In this document: positions 45,258-55,660 of the stretch, piece by piece | Position numbering within the stretch: the first letter of the stretch is position 1 | How the letters are laid out: every line of letters begins with the position of its first letter | Notes under the pieces: model-generated | Told to the model about the DNA's origin: nothing | Seen by the model: the letters and a program-made list of their open reading frames with translations, nothing else | Databases searched by the model: none | Position numbers and translations under genes: made by a program | Source of the DNA: Hormiphora californensis | Lineage: Eukaryota; Ctenophora; Tentaculata; Cydippida; Pleurobrachiidae | Reading direction: 5' to 3' | Length of the DNA stretch: 64,000 nt | NCBI GenBank assembly: GCA_020137815.1 | Contig: CM035359.1 | Coordinates: forward strand, 3,616,539 to 3,680,538

Positions 45258-45440
45258 AGTACCTCGAGTCCGCTCCTCCCACCCCTGCCCATCCCCAACC
45301 CACCCCACCCCACCCCACCCCGTCCCACCCCAGTGCAGTACCTCGAGTCCGCTCAGATACTTGTTGATGTATACATAGTAGTAGGAATTTGGGGACCTCC
45401 TCCCCACCCCGCCCCATCCCCACCGCACCCCAGCTGTACC
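45258..45440. repeat. Tandem copies of the 3' end and donor of an FTP exon
   Basis: The last ~50 bases of the exon at 45440-45599 with its GT donor (AGCGGACTCGAG then GTAC, minus strand) recur at about 45345-45401, and again as a piece split by the LTR element (45258-45275 and 34118-34185). C-rich spacers separate the copies. Confidence 0.8.
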
Positions 45441-45599
45441 TCTAGTCCGCTCAGATACTTGTTGATGTATACATAGCAGTAGGAATTTGGGGATCGTTGA
45501 TAAATCACGACATCGTAAACCGTATACGTATCAATAAGGTGAATGTATAAATAGTTATCACCAGTGTCGCTAACAACGTAGTCTTCTGCACAGTAGATG
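45440..45599 (-). CDS. FTP-kringle-LDLa gene: FTP domain, middle exon
   Basis: TACTCTGCAG acceptor and GTACAG donor; 160 bases, phase 2 to 0. It encodes IYCAEDYVVSDTGDNYLYIH, then LIDTYTVYDVVIYQRSPNS and YVYINKYLSGLE, corresponding to the central W/LIDLG-x-Y-x-V-x-x-V-x-I-x-x-R strands of FTP domains. It joins in phase to the exons on both sides. Confidence 0.8.
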
Positions 45600-45750
45600 C
45601 TGCAGAGTAAACAGTATTTGAAATCTCTGTTTTTGTACCATAGTACAGTGGTACAGGGTACACCACTAAATGTCGGTTGTTAAAATCACGCTATTTCGAA
45701 AACTAACTTCTTTTTCCGCAAACTAATGACACAGTAATTACAGTAATTAC

Positions 45751-46033
45751 CCTATATCTGTGTCTATCTCCCCGGATTTCTCCCCGTCCACAACCGAGTA
45801 TGCTCTTCCTTGGACGTTTTGGGTTGACGAGGTAACGGGCCTGTATAGTGACACCTGATCTGCACCTAAAGAGGTAACGGGCCTGTATAGTGACACCTGA
45901 TCTGCACCTAAAGAGGTAACGGGCCTGTATAGTGACACCTGATCTGCACCTAAAGAGGTAACGGGCCTGTGTAGTGACACCTGATCTGCACCTAAAGAGG
46001 TAACGGGCCTGTATAGTGACACCTGATCTGCAC
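45751..46033 (-). CDS. FTP-kringle-LDLa gene: FTP N-terminal exon with in-frame 42-bp repeat
   Basis: The exon ends at a GTAATT donor and encodes GADQVSLYRPVTSSTQNVQG then RAYSVVDGEKSGEIDTD, matching the N-A-x-x-x-P-x-x-SS-x-x-x-G-x-A-x-x-AVDG start of FTP domains. Five 42-bp units each repeat SLGADQVSLYRPVT in frame. Each unit also contains CTCTTTAG, an acceptor whose phase fits the upstream exon, so the exon may begin at 46033 or at any unit down to 45865. The protein could therefore carry one to five copies. Confidence 0.75.
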
Positions 46034-46045
46034 CTAAAGAGGTAG
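45838..46045. repeat. 42-bp minisatellite over an FTP exon
   Basis: Five units of GAGGTAACGGGCCTGTATAG and TGACACCTGATCTGCACCTA plus AA, nearly identical, open in the gene frame. Confidence 0.95.
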
Positions 46046-46079
46046 AACTACCAGGAAAATAGTATGGGGGGTTCAACCC

Positions 46080-46200
46080 TAAAAATTTCGATCGATGCCC
46101 ACTTTTTTGGTAAATCGAAATTTTATTTTCGAAATTTTTCGAAAATCTTCGAAATTTTTCGAAATTTTTCGAAATTTTTTGAAATCTTCCGAAATTTTTC
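46080..46200. repeat. TTTTTCGAAA-rich array
   Basis: Degenerate tandem copies of GAAATTTTTC. The same motif returns at 46420-46470, 47495-47690 and 48190-48215, so it is an intronic satellite interrupted by insertions. Confidence 0.8.
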
Positions 46201-46209
46201 GAGGTTGAT

Positions 46210-46411
46210 AGGGATCCCTAAAAAAGTTCAGTATTTACACAGCGTTTACACCAGAGCGCTGTGATTGGCTGAAATTTCTGACGATGGAAAATTTAAGCCA
46301 ATCACAGCGCAGATTTCAAAATTTTTCTTCCCACGCTACCGTGGGAAAAACTGAAATGGCTTAACTGGTGTAAACGCTGTGTAAATACTGAACTTTTTTA
46401 GGGATCCCTAT
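46210..46411. mobile_element. MITE with TAAAAAAGTTCAGTATTTAC ends
   Basis: About 35 bp of terminal inverted repeat (through ACAGCGTTTACACC) flank a core with inner stems. GGGATCCC lies outside both ends and could be an 8-bp target duplication. Because it is itself palindromic, it could instead belong to the inverted repeat. Confidence 0.65.
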
Positions 46412-46527
46412 GGAAATCAAAATTTTCGAATTTTTTCGAAATTTTTCGAAACTTCGAAATTTTTCGAAACTAGAAAGCCCATTGTTAAGTCCTACTGCTG
46501 CAACAGCCCCCCCCACCCGTCTCTTAT

Positions 46528-46871
46528 TTGGTAACATAGACACCTGGCGCGACCGCGACCCCTGCACACGGGTCGCGCCAGGTGTCTATAGTCGAATTTT
46601 TTAATCAAGGGACAGGGGGCCGCGCATTTACAAAGTCTTTTTGCGCGTGCTAAATGTTTTCACTCATATCTCCTCTTCCTGATAAGATAAAGACTCGATC
46701 TTGGTTGCGTTGAAAAGGTCTTAAAATTATCTTTCTAACGCTTCCGGGTTCAAGTCTTAAGATTGCCAGGAACCTGATCTCGATTATCACGCGCAAATAC
46801 AAAGCCGCGCGACCCCTCTGAACGCGCGGCCCCCTGTCCCTTGATTAAAAAATTCGACTATATGTTACCAA
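46528..46871. mobile_element. Palindrome split by a second MITE
   Basis: TTGGTAACATAGACACCTGG at the left is the inverted copy of the sequence that, on the right, is interrupted after GGTGTCTA and resumes TATGTTACCAA. The interruption is the element at 46589-46860. Confidence 0.8.
46589..46860. mobile_element. 272-bp MITE with TA target duplication
   Basis: Terminal inverted repeats of about 38 bp start TAGTCGAATTTTTTAATCAA and continue GGGACAGGGGGCCGCGC. TA flanks both sides (46587-46588 and 46861-46862). The other arm of the host palindrome preserves the uninterrupted site with a single TA, confirming the duplication. Tc1/mariner-type insertion is likely. Confidence 0.85.
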
Positions 46872-47179
46872 GTCTCGTATATGTCTCTCTCCCCTCTTAC
46901 TCTTCGTCTCTCCATGTCGGGGTAAAGATTACGGAGGTTGGTAGTGGTAGAGCGCTGGTGATAAACATCAAGGGTAATCCCGCTGAATAACATGTAGAAT
47001 CAGATGATAAAGATTCGTAGAATTGTAACTTTGTAGAGAATCAACGGGGTAGAAAGGCTTTGGCAATCATGGGGGCCCCAGCAGTAGATTCCAAAACACC
47101 ACAGGAACAGTGAACACCACAGGAACACGCAACAAACAACCAACAACATGCATGTGCAGTATCCCCCCAAAACTTCCTA

Positions 47180-47300
47180 TACCCCTCCCAGGGCACCTCC
47201 TTGGTGATGCCATCACCTCTCAGCCCGCTTCGCGGGCTTCGTTTTCGCGCGCTACGCGCGCGAGTTGTAAGGGTGACTGCGTCACCAAGGCACCTCCTTG
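47180..47300. repeat. GC-rich foldback
   Basis: CCTTGGTGATGCCATCACC is roughly answered by GGGTGACTGCGTCACCAAGG, with inner stems GCCCGCTTCGCGGGC and CGCGCGCTACGCGCGCG. Confidence 0.55.
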
Positions 47301-47349
47301 ACAACCCCCCCCCCTATTTGCACGTGATGATACTCCATCATACTCATCA

Positions 47350-47492
47350 TCACGACCTGCACCCATTGGGTGCGCCTCAAGTAAGGGCGTTTTGATAACC
47401 CACCCTTCCGCTGTACCCATCTGCACGTGCAGTATCAACCAACCCGCCCCTAACGACGGTTGCTAGCGACATCTCCAAATTATAATAGAGAT
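47350..47492. repeat. Dispersed repeat, copy 2
   Basis: GCACCCATTGGGTGCGCC with TCAAGTAAGGG at the left and CGACATCTCCAAATTATAAT at the right, as in the copy at 13588-13866, but with a shorter, unlike middle. Confidence 0.55.
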
Positions 47493-47756
47493 TGATGGTA
47501 AATCGAAATTTTTCGAAACTTTTCGAAACTTTTCGAAACTGATGGCAATTCGCAATTTTTGAAATTGTTGGTAAATCGAAACTTTTCGAAACTTGACGAA
47601 ATTAATCGAAATTTTTCGAAATTTTTCGAAAATTGTTGACCTAAAAGTTTCGAAAAAATTCGAAAAATTTCGAAAAAAGTTCGATCGAGACCTGAGTTGG
47701 AAAAAGATAGATCGAGCGCCTAGAAGAGCTATCTATGCTAGCGCTAGCTATAGAGT

Positions 47757-47779
47757 ACGAGAGAGAGAGCAGAGAGGAG

Positions 47780-47821
<42 letters not shown>

Positions 47822-47825
47822 AAGA

Positions 47826-47911
<86 letters not shown>

Positions 47912-48134
47912 TAGAGGAGAGAAGAAGAGAGAGAGAGACGAGAGAGAGAGAGAGATAGTAGAAGAGGAGACTAGAGGAGAGCAGAGAGGATATATATCGA
48001 GAGAGAGTCGACGAGCGCAGAGCGCGAGAGACGATAGCTATCGTAGCCTAGAGATAGCTCTGCTATACTCTCTCCGATAGCTACTCTGCTCTCTCTCTCG
48101 CTCTAGCGTAGATGGATCTGCTCTCGTCTTCTCG

Positions 48135-48192
<58 letters not shown>

Positions 48193-48260
48193 AAAAATTT
48201 CGAAAAATTTCGATCGATACCCTGATTTTGGCAAATCTCTCTCTCTCTCTCTCTCTCTCT
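47757..48260. repeat. (GA)n and (CT)n block before the reverse transcriptase
   Basis: Interrupted GA runs at 47757-47985 face CT runs at 48081-48191 and 48236-48259, forming a loose inverted repeat. The last CT run abuts the truncated reverse transcriptase frame. Confidence 0.9.
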
Positions 48261-48261
48261 T

Positions 48262-49465
48262 AGCAAATGGATCAAATGTTGACACACTATACATTGACAT
48301 GAGCAAGGCTTATGATAAAGTCAGTCATAGACGACTATTAGAGAAACTAAGAGCTGCTGGAATTGATGGCCAACTCTTAAACTGGATTGAACAATTCCTG
48401 ACTGGGCGGACGCAAACAGTCATTGTTGAGGGTACTAAGTCTTACCCAACTGCTGTCCTCTCAGGTGTGCCCCAAGGCACAGTGCTAGCAAGCCTGTTAT
48501 TCTTGGTTTATATGAATGATCTACCTGCGTTCATCAAACACTGTAAAGTTAAGATGTTTGTGGACGATGCAAAACTTCAGAAACCAATTAATACCCAAGA
48601 AGACCGTGATCTTCTCCTTGACGATCTCCATAATGTTAAAGAATGGGCAAATGTCAACCAAATGGAGCTTAATGAGGAAAAATTCCAACTCCTACAACAC
48701 GGTGCAAATGGAGAACTTAAACAGCCCTATGATACTGAAAACGGTATTAAAATCTCTGGAGACGATACTGTCCGAGACTTGGGCGTACTGATTGATCCGG
48801 GTCTATCGTGGAAAGCTCACATAGCCGAGATCACTCGCAAAGCAAGCACCATGGCATCATGGATCCTGAGAACTTTCAGGACCCGAGAAAAAGGCCACCT
48901 GCTACAGCTTTACAAAGCCTATGTACTGCCACATCTGGAGTACTGTTCGGCCCTGTGGTGCCCTTATGAGATTGGACAGATTGAGAAAATCGAAGCTGTG
49001 CAAAGATCATTCACCGCCCAAATACATGGGTGTAAGGAAATGGGCTATTGGGAAAGACTGGCTCACCTCGATCTCTACTCTCTCCAGAGACGACGAGAAC
49101 GATTCAAAATTCTGGCTATATGGAAAATCCAGAATGGTTTAGTACCCAACCACTACAATATTGTGTTTCGTAACTCCCTGAGACATGGGCCAACGGCTGA
49201 GAGACCCATTGGCAAGTCTTCACGCAAAGGGGTGAACACAGCAATCTTTAATGGATTCACCTCCTCTGCCATAGGACTGTATAACTCGATACCATCACCG
49301 GTAAAGAATATGGAAACCTTTGAAGGAGCAAAATCCGCTCTAGATAAACATCTATCTAGAATACCTGACCAGCCCCCAACGAAGGGGTATCCCCGCCAGA
49401 ATAATAACGGCATACTGGATTGGTCCAATGGCTCGTATACGAAATACAGTGACCAAGCGGAGTAA
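48262..49465 (+). CDS. 5'-truncated non-LTR (LINE) reverse transcriptase
   Basis: The frame is open from the CT run onward and starts in mid-domain: TLYIDMSKAYDKVSHRRLL (the D-x-S-KA-x-D motif), SGVPQGTVL, LLFLVYMNDLP, and the active site MFVDDAKL, where F-A-D-D is usual. A C-terminal part follows, with PHLEYCSALWCPY and YSLQRRRERF, as in CR1/Jockey-type elements. Endonuclease and the first RT motifs are missing, typical of 5' truncation on insertion. 388 codons follow the first ATG without a break, so this insertion is young. It sits antisense in an intron of the FTP-kringle gene. Confidence 0.9.
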
Positions 49466-49499
49466 CTTCTACTCTCCGCTGAACTCCTCCGAGGTACTA

Positions 49500-49708
49500 C
49501 GAGGTAAGAGTAATCTCTCTCGCTCGAGAGTAGAGCGGATCTCTGCAGATAGAGTAGAGCGATTGAGAGAGAGAGCTCGAGATAGATAGAGCTCGTAGAT
49601 AGATAGGAAGAGAGAGAGAGCGCAGCATCTCTCGTCTGAGAGAGAGCAGACGCTCTCTCTCTCTGCTCTCAGAGCTCTCTCTCTCGCATCTCGCTATTCT
49701 CTCTCTCT

Positions 49709-49771
<63 letters not shown>
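49500..49771. repeat. GA/CT-rich block and (CT)n run after the reverse transcriptase
   Basis: Interrupted GA runs pass into a pure CT run at about 49700-49771. Confidence 0.9.
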
Positions 49772-49776
<5 letters not shown>

Positions 49777-49974
49777 TGGGCGAACGGATCTTGATATGCT
49801 ACTTCTCTGGTGTATCACCCGTCGTGTAACGATCATACCATGGTAACGATCATACCTTGTGTATAATTCAGCTGCACGTCTGTCCCTGTCTGTGTAGCGG
49901 AGGTGCAGGATGGCCATTCTGAAAGATTATTGTGTCATTGGATTATTAACTCAACATAGTAATGAGTTGCAATG

Positions 49975-50262
49975 TATAGTGGCACCCTAGTTGAAAACAG
50001 TTTGTAATGAGGCAATGGCACCCTAGTTGAAAACAGTTTGTAATGAGCTGCAATGGCACCCTAGTTGAAAACAGTTTGTAATGAGCTGCAATGGCACCCT
50101 AGTTGAAAACAGTTTGTAATGAGCTGCAATGGCACCCTAGTTGAAAACAGTTTGTAATGAGCTGCAATGGCACCCTAGTTGAAAACAGTTTGTAATGAGG
50201 CAATGGCACCCTAGTTGAAAACAGTTTTTAATGAGGCAATGGCACCCTAGTTGAAAACATTA
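49975..50262. repeat. Minisatellite of 36-39 bp next to a donor site
   Basis: About seven units of GCAATGGCACCCTAGTTGAA plus AACAGTTTGTAATGAGCT. On the minus strand the array begins at the donor of the exon at 50264-50527, and its unit resembles the exon end (AAAACTG) joined to the intron start (TTTTCAACTAGGG). Confidence 0.9.
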
Positions 50263-50263
50263 C

Positions 50264-50527
50264 CAGTTTTAAAGTATCCGGCTGCGTTGGAAGTATAGTA
50301 ACTTTCATATGCTACGTTGACTTTGTACACTTGGTCTAGTGTTGATACATCTAGCGAGACGAGTGATGTTTCACCACATGTCACTTCAACAGTAGTTTGG
50401 TAATACACCAGCGTCATTGACACAGCTGATGAATTGGTTATAGTACATGTCACTCCATCGTTTGTGACTCTACTGTTTGTGTTACTTGTATAATCATAAC
50501 TTTTCAGTACAAAATTCGAGTACCCGT
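50264..50527 (-). CDS. FTP-kringle-LDLa gene: most upstream exon recognised
   Basis: CTCCATTCAG acceptor, GTAATG donor, 264 bases, phase 1 to 1. It encodes GYSNFVLKSYDYTSNTN, then TNDGVTCTITNSSAVSMTLV, then YYQTTVEVTCGETSLVSLDV, ending AAGYFKTG. It is beta-rich and extracellular in style, with two Cys and an N-glycosylation site, but no family is assigned. Its phase-1 end fits the repeated acceptor of the FTP N-terminal exon. Upstream lies poor sequence, so the start and signal peptide are not seen. Confidence 0.7.
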
Positions 50528-50599
50528 CTGAATGGAGTGAAGAGGTTACAAAATAATACATCAGAGAGGTTACAATATACAATATGGCACCCCCCCAAA

Positions 50600-50841
50600 A
50601 TATTATGGCTATTTTTTTTTTTTTTTTTCTTTTTTTTTTTCCCTAAACCCCCTTTTTTTCATTTTTTTTTTTTCTCTCCCCTTTTTTTTTTCCCCTAAAC
50701 CCCTGGGCTTTAATCTCCCCCCAAAAAAGGGGGGGCTCCCTTTTTTTTTTTTTCTCCCGGTTTTTTTTTTTCCCCTCTTTTTTTTTCTATCTCTTTTTTT
50801 AATTTTTAATTTTTTTGCCCGGGGGCCCCGAAACGGGGAAA

Positions 50842-50937
<96 letters not shown>

Positions 50938-50940
50938 ATA
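50600..50940. repeat. Homopolymer block
   Basis: Long T runs, then about 47 A at roughly 50849-50896, then about 39 C to about 50935. This is the border between normal-looking sequence and the homopolymer-dense right end. Biological origin is doubtful. Confidence 0.9.
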
Positions 50941-53280
50941 TGACCTTGTTAAACCCGCCACAATCCCAAAAAGGACGTTTATTGGGGTTTATCCCTAGTA
51001 AAAACCGCCTGGTACAATCAGCCCCGAGATTTTCCCAGGTAACTCAAGTAATATACCCAATGAAAATGCAACAATGAAAAATTTGTTACCCCCCAAACCA
51101 AATAAAATTAGCTGAATTTCACCTAGGAAAATTCATCAATATCCCCCCTATTAAAAAGGGGTTTGGTAAAGGCCCAAATGACTTTCAGTCTTTAATCATG
51201 CCGCAAAACCCATCCCTTGTGACCCATAAGGGGGGGCCCCCATTTAAAAAATTTTAGTTTAAAGGGGGCAGAAAAAAATTCCCCCCGGAAAAATCGCCCT
51301 ACCAGCAGCCCCGACCTTGCCCTTTAAATCCTAGTGCATTTGATTGGTTTTGTTTATTACAAATAAAAAAATTGCCACCCCAAAATGCATTTTCAAAGGG
51401 GCTTTTACCCCTCTTCACAGCTGTTTTAAATTGGCGTTTATACATGTCCACCCGGTTTGTGCCTAGGTTTAAATTTTTCCCTTTCTTTATTTCGAAAAAA
51501 AGGGTATGTTGGGGGATTTTTTAAAAAATCATTCGAGGGTTTTAAATTTATGGCCCCCCCCCAAGGGGGAAATTGGGGGGGGCCGGAAGAGGGCCCCAAC
51601 CATTTTAGTTTTTAAAAAAATACAAAGAAAACGCATTAGGGTAAAAAATGTGGTCCCTTAAGTCGTTTTTCTTTTTTTTTTCCCCGGATTTAAAAAATTT
51701 TTGGCCGGTTTTCCCCACTAAAAATTAAAACGGTATTTCACTTTAATTTCCCCTAATTTTTTATATTAAAAGGTTAAAAAAGGTGGTTAAAGAATTGCTA
51801 GTTTTAACTTTTCAAGACATGACTTTTCAATCAGGGGGGGGGTTGGGAAAAGTCTAAATAAAAGTAGCCATATCCCCCGGCGAAAAATTCCGGACATTTC
51901 CTTCAAAATTTTAAACTTTCTCCTCCTAAAAACTAATCGTTCGGTCCGTTAATAAGTGCAATGTTAAAAAATCAAGGATCGAAAATGGGGTTAACTTCCT
52001 CCCATGTCTTCGTGGGTTTCCCATGGTGCCATTTAAAGTTTTGTTTCCTGGTCTTTCTGACTTCTTTTCCCGCAAACGAACGAGGGGGGGTTTTCTTTTT
52101 TAGATTCCCCCGAAAGGTTCCCGAATCAAAATTGGCACTCCAAATCCGCAGCCCCCAATGAGTATCCAAACAATTGAAAAACTACAAAAAAGAGGTAAAA
52201 AAAATAATTAATCTCAATAGGGAAAACTCCCCAAAAAATTGGCCCCCCTTTTTTCCCTTGGGTTTCCCGCTGATTGGAAACTTATTTCGGGAACGGGTAA
52301 CGGGGAAAAGGGGGGGGGATAACTGGTTTTTCCTTAATTTAAAGCAAATTTTACTGAAAAAGGGTTGAAAATGGTAAGAAAAACGATATATGGTTTTATT
52401 AAGCAAATGAAAAAGGAAACTTTTAAACAACTACCCCGGGGAAGAATGGAATTTATTTTTTCAAAGGAACTCTTTAAACGATCGAAAGTATGTGTATTTG
52501 AGGGGGTTAACTTAAAACCCAAACTTCTTTGGGAAAAGGACAATTAATTCGTAAAAGGGTACATTGTTCCCTTAAAATTTTTTTTTACCTGTTCCGTTTG
52601 TTTTGGGGACTTCAGCCATAAAATCCAGTCTTCTTCTTCCCCTAAAAATTAGTAAAAACCCCCAACCCCCCCCTGTTTAGAAAAATGTCCAAAACGTTTT
52701 TGGAAAAAAAAATTTTAAATGGTCAAGGTTTCCTTTCTCCCTCCCCCTTAACTCTGCTAGGGGGAAATTTTAAAAAAAAATTTTCCCTTTCCCCAAATCT
52801 TCCTTTCTTCTTTAAAATTTTAAAATGAAATATGCTTGCCGTCTAAAAAATTTTCAAGTTCTATTTCAAAAAAATTTTAAAAAAAAAATCTTCATTTGGA
52901 ATTTTAAGGAAAAGGAAAATATAAGGTTTTTAAAAAAAAAACCCCCCTTTTGAAAAAACCAAACGGGGAAAAGGAAACCTTTTCCCACAAATTTGGGTTT
53001 GAAGGGTTGGGGTTTTAAAAGGGAAAAAAAGAAAAATTAAACCCCTTTTTCAAAAAAAATTTTTTTTCCCCCCCGGTTGTTTAGAAAAGGAAATTTTTTT
53101 GGGAAACATGGTTTATTTATTTTTTTTTTTCCACCCTTTTTTTGGGGGGGGGGCCCCCCCAAAAAAAAGGGAAAATTCAAAAAAAAAGGAAAAATTTCCA
53201 ATCCCCTTTTAAATTTTTTTTTAATTTTTTTTAAAAATTTTTTTTTAAAAAAACTTAAAGCGGGTATAAATTACCGGTTT
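50941..53280. other. Homopolymer-dense sequence, no gene
   Basis: Runs of three to eight identical bases dominate and frames break constantly. No domain or repeat family was recognised. Sequence error or an unusual low-complexity region are both possible. Confidence 0.5.
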
Positions 53281-54240
53281 CGCAAAAATTAGGAATAGCG
53301 TTTTAAATCGTTAAAGCCTTTAGCCCCTATTAATAGCGTAATTAAGAAAGCGCTTTAATTTACCAAAAAAAAAGCCTTTTTTTGCGCTAATTAGCGCAAA
53401 AATTAGGTAAAAAAGCGTTTTAATAATTTAAGCGCTTTTTTTAGCGTTTTTTGGCAAAAAAAGAATGGGGGGAAAATTTTTCTAAAAAAAATTTTTAGCG
53501 CTTTTTTAAAAAAAGCGCTAATAGCGCTAATTAGCGCTAATTAGCGCATTTTCCAATTTAAATTTTGCGAACCGCTTTTGCGCTATTTAATTTTCATAAA
53601 ATATGGGAAACGCTAATTGGTAATTTATTAGGAAAAAACCGCTTTAAAAAAGCGCAAATAGCGCTTTTTTTCGAAATTGCGAAATTAGCGCTATTAGCGC
53701 TAATTAGCGCAAACGGTTTTTCAAATAAAATGCGCAAATTTAACGCTTATTGCGCTATTAATAAAATAGTTAAAGTATAATTTGATAATAGGCTAATTCC
53801 CCTTTTAGCGCAAAATAAAGGGAAAAAAGCGCTAATTAGCGAAATTAGCGCTAATTAGCGCAATAGCGCTATTTTAAAAAATGGGTAAAGCGCTATTCCT
53901 TTTAATTTTTTGTAATTTGATAATCGCAATTTAGCCCCCAATTACCCGTATTAATAAAGGAAAAGGGCCCTTAAACCCCGGAATTACGAAAACTGCCCCA
54001 TTTGGAATTTAATGCGCAATACCCCTTTTGGCGTTTTAAAAAAAGGGGGTTTTTAAATTGTGAAAGCGCTAATTGCGCTTTTTTTTGGAAATGCGTTGCC
54101 AACGCGTTTTTTGCAGAAAAATTTGCGAAATTTAGCGAAATTCGAATTTGCCAAGGGGTTTTTCTAATATTTGCGCTAATGCGCTATTGCGCATAAAAAA
54201 TGTTAAATATAAAAAAAAATGCCTAAACCAAGCGCTAATA
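53281..54240. repeat. AGCGCT/TTAGCGC array, block 1
   Basis: The palindromic phrase TAGCGCTAATTAGCGC and shorter parts of it recur dozens of times with A/T spacers, for example near 53520, 53695 and 53830-53870. Confidence 0.75.
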
Positions 54241-55660
54241 ATAAAAAAACCCCAAAGCCAAACCCCTAAAGGAACTGGGTTTTTGAGTTTAATCCCCTAA
54301 AAGCCCCTTTAAAAAATGAAGGAAGTTGAAAACCCCCAAAGGGCCCAAAAAGCCTAAAATTTAGAGTCCCCCCTAACCCCGCACCGGGGGTTTTTTAAGC
54401 CCGGGCCCCCGGGACCCCCAACTCAGGAGGGGGCGAAGAGCTTTTTTTATTGGCTTAAACAAATTGGCGCTTAAAATTGGCGTTTTTTTTTTGGCCCCGG
54501 GCTGGGGTGGCCCCCGGGTGGGGAATTTTTAGGGGCCCCAAAAAAATTTTTGGCGTTCAAATGACGCCACCCCGAAAAATTCAAACCCCATTTTTTTTTC
54601 CCCCCAAAAATAAAAATTTCCAATTGGCCCCAATTTTTCAAAACCCCAGTTTGGGCCCCCGCCCGGGAAAAAAAACCCCAGAAGCCCAACCCCCCCCAAG
54701 CCCTTTTAAACCCCCAAAAGCCCCTGAGGCCCCAAAGAGCACCCCAGGGCCCCCCATGGCCGTTTTAATTTAAAAACCCCAAAAAGGGGGTTTCAAGGGG
54801 CCCCGTGGAAAAAAAAAAAAAGGGCCCTAATTAAACCCCCCGAGGAATTGGGGCCCAAAAAGGAATTTTAAATTTTTAACGTTAAAAAGGGCCCGGGGGG
54901 TTTTCGGGGGAAAGGAAAAAGGGAGCGGGTTTTTAAAAACCGCCTTTAAGCAATACCGTTCCGCAAATTACTTTGGCCCTTTGTTGGCGGGGAAATTTTA
55001 TGTGCGAATTTGGGCCCAATTATGGGGCCCACCGTTCAAAAACCCAAACCGTTGGAAAAAACTTGGGCCCCTTTCCCAAAAATGCGAGTGGGGGCAACGC
55101 CCGTTGGGCCCTAAAAAACGTTGGCGAATTTCATATTAAACCCCCTGCCCGAAAAAGCCGGGCGATCCGGGAAATTTAGATAAACCCGTGGCGAAACCCC
55201 TGGGGTTTTAAGGGGCCCCTTTTTCCCCATTAAAAATAAAATGCGAATTGGTTATTGGTAATTGCAACCCGCGAATTTTCCGGGTTCCCCAATATAGGCC
55301 CCCGTTGCCCTAGGGGAATTTTTCAAAAATTTGCTTGGGGAGTAATGATGTTACCCTTTCTTTTTCCCTAAATTTTTGTACGTTGGGTTCCGAAAGTAAC
55401 GTTTAAAGTAATTAGGGGTCGTTTTAAAATTACGAAAAATTCCCGCTATTAAAATTGGAAGGAAAAAGGTTTTTTATTCCCGTTTAACTTAGGTTTTTTA
55501 CCCGCCCGACAGCGCTTTTCCCAAAAAACTTAATATTTGGGGGGGAAAGGCTAAAAATAGGGGTAAAAACCCGTAAATTAATTTTATTTGCAAAAGGAAA
55601 GTTGGGCCTTAAAAATCCCCTAAGGGTATTGTGGGGGAAGGCAAAAAAATTTTAAAAGGT
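54241..55660. other. Homopolymer-dense spacer
   Basis: CCCC, GGGG and AAAA runs. Open frames are composition artefacts; no feature recognised. Confidence 0.4.
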
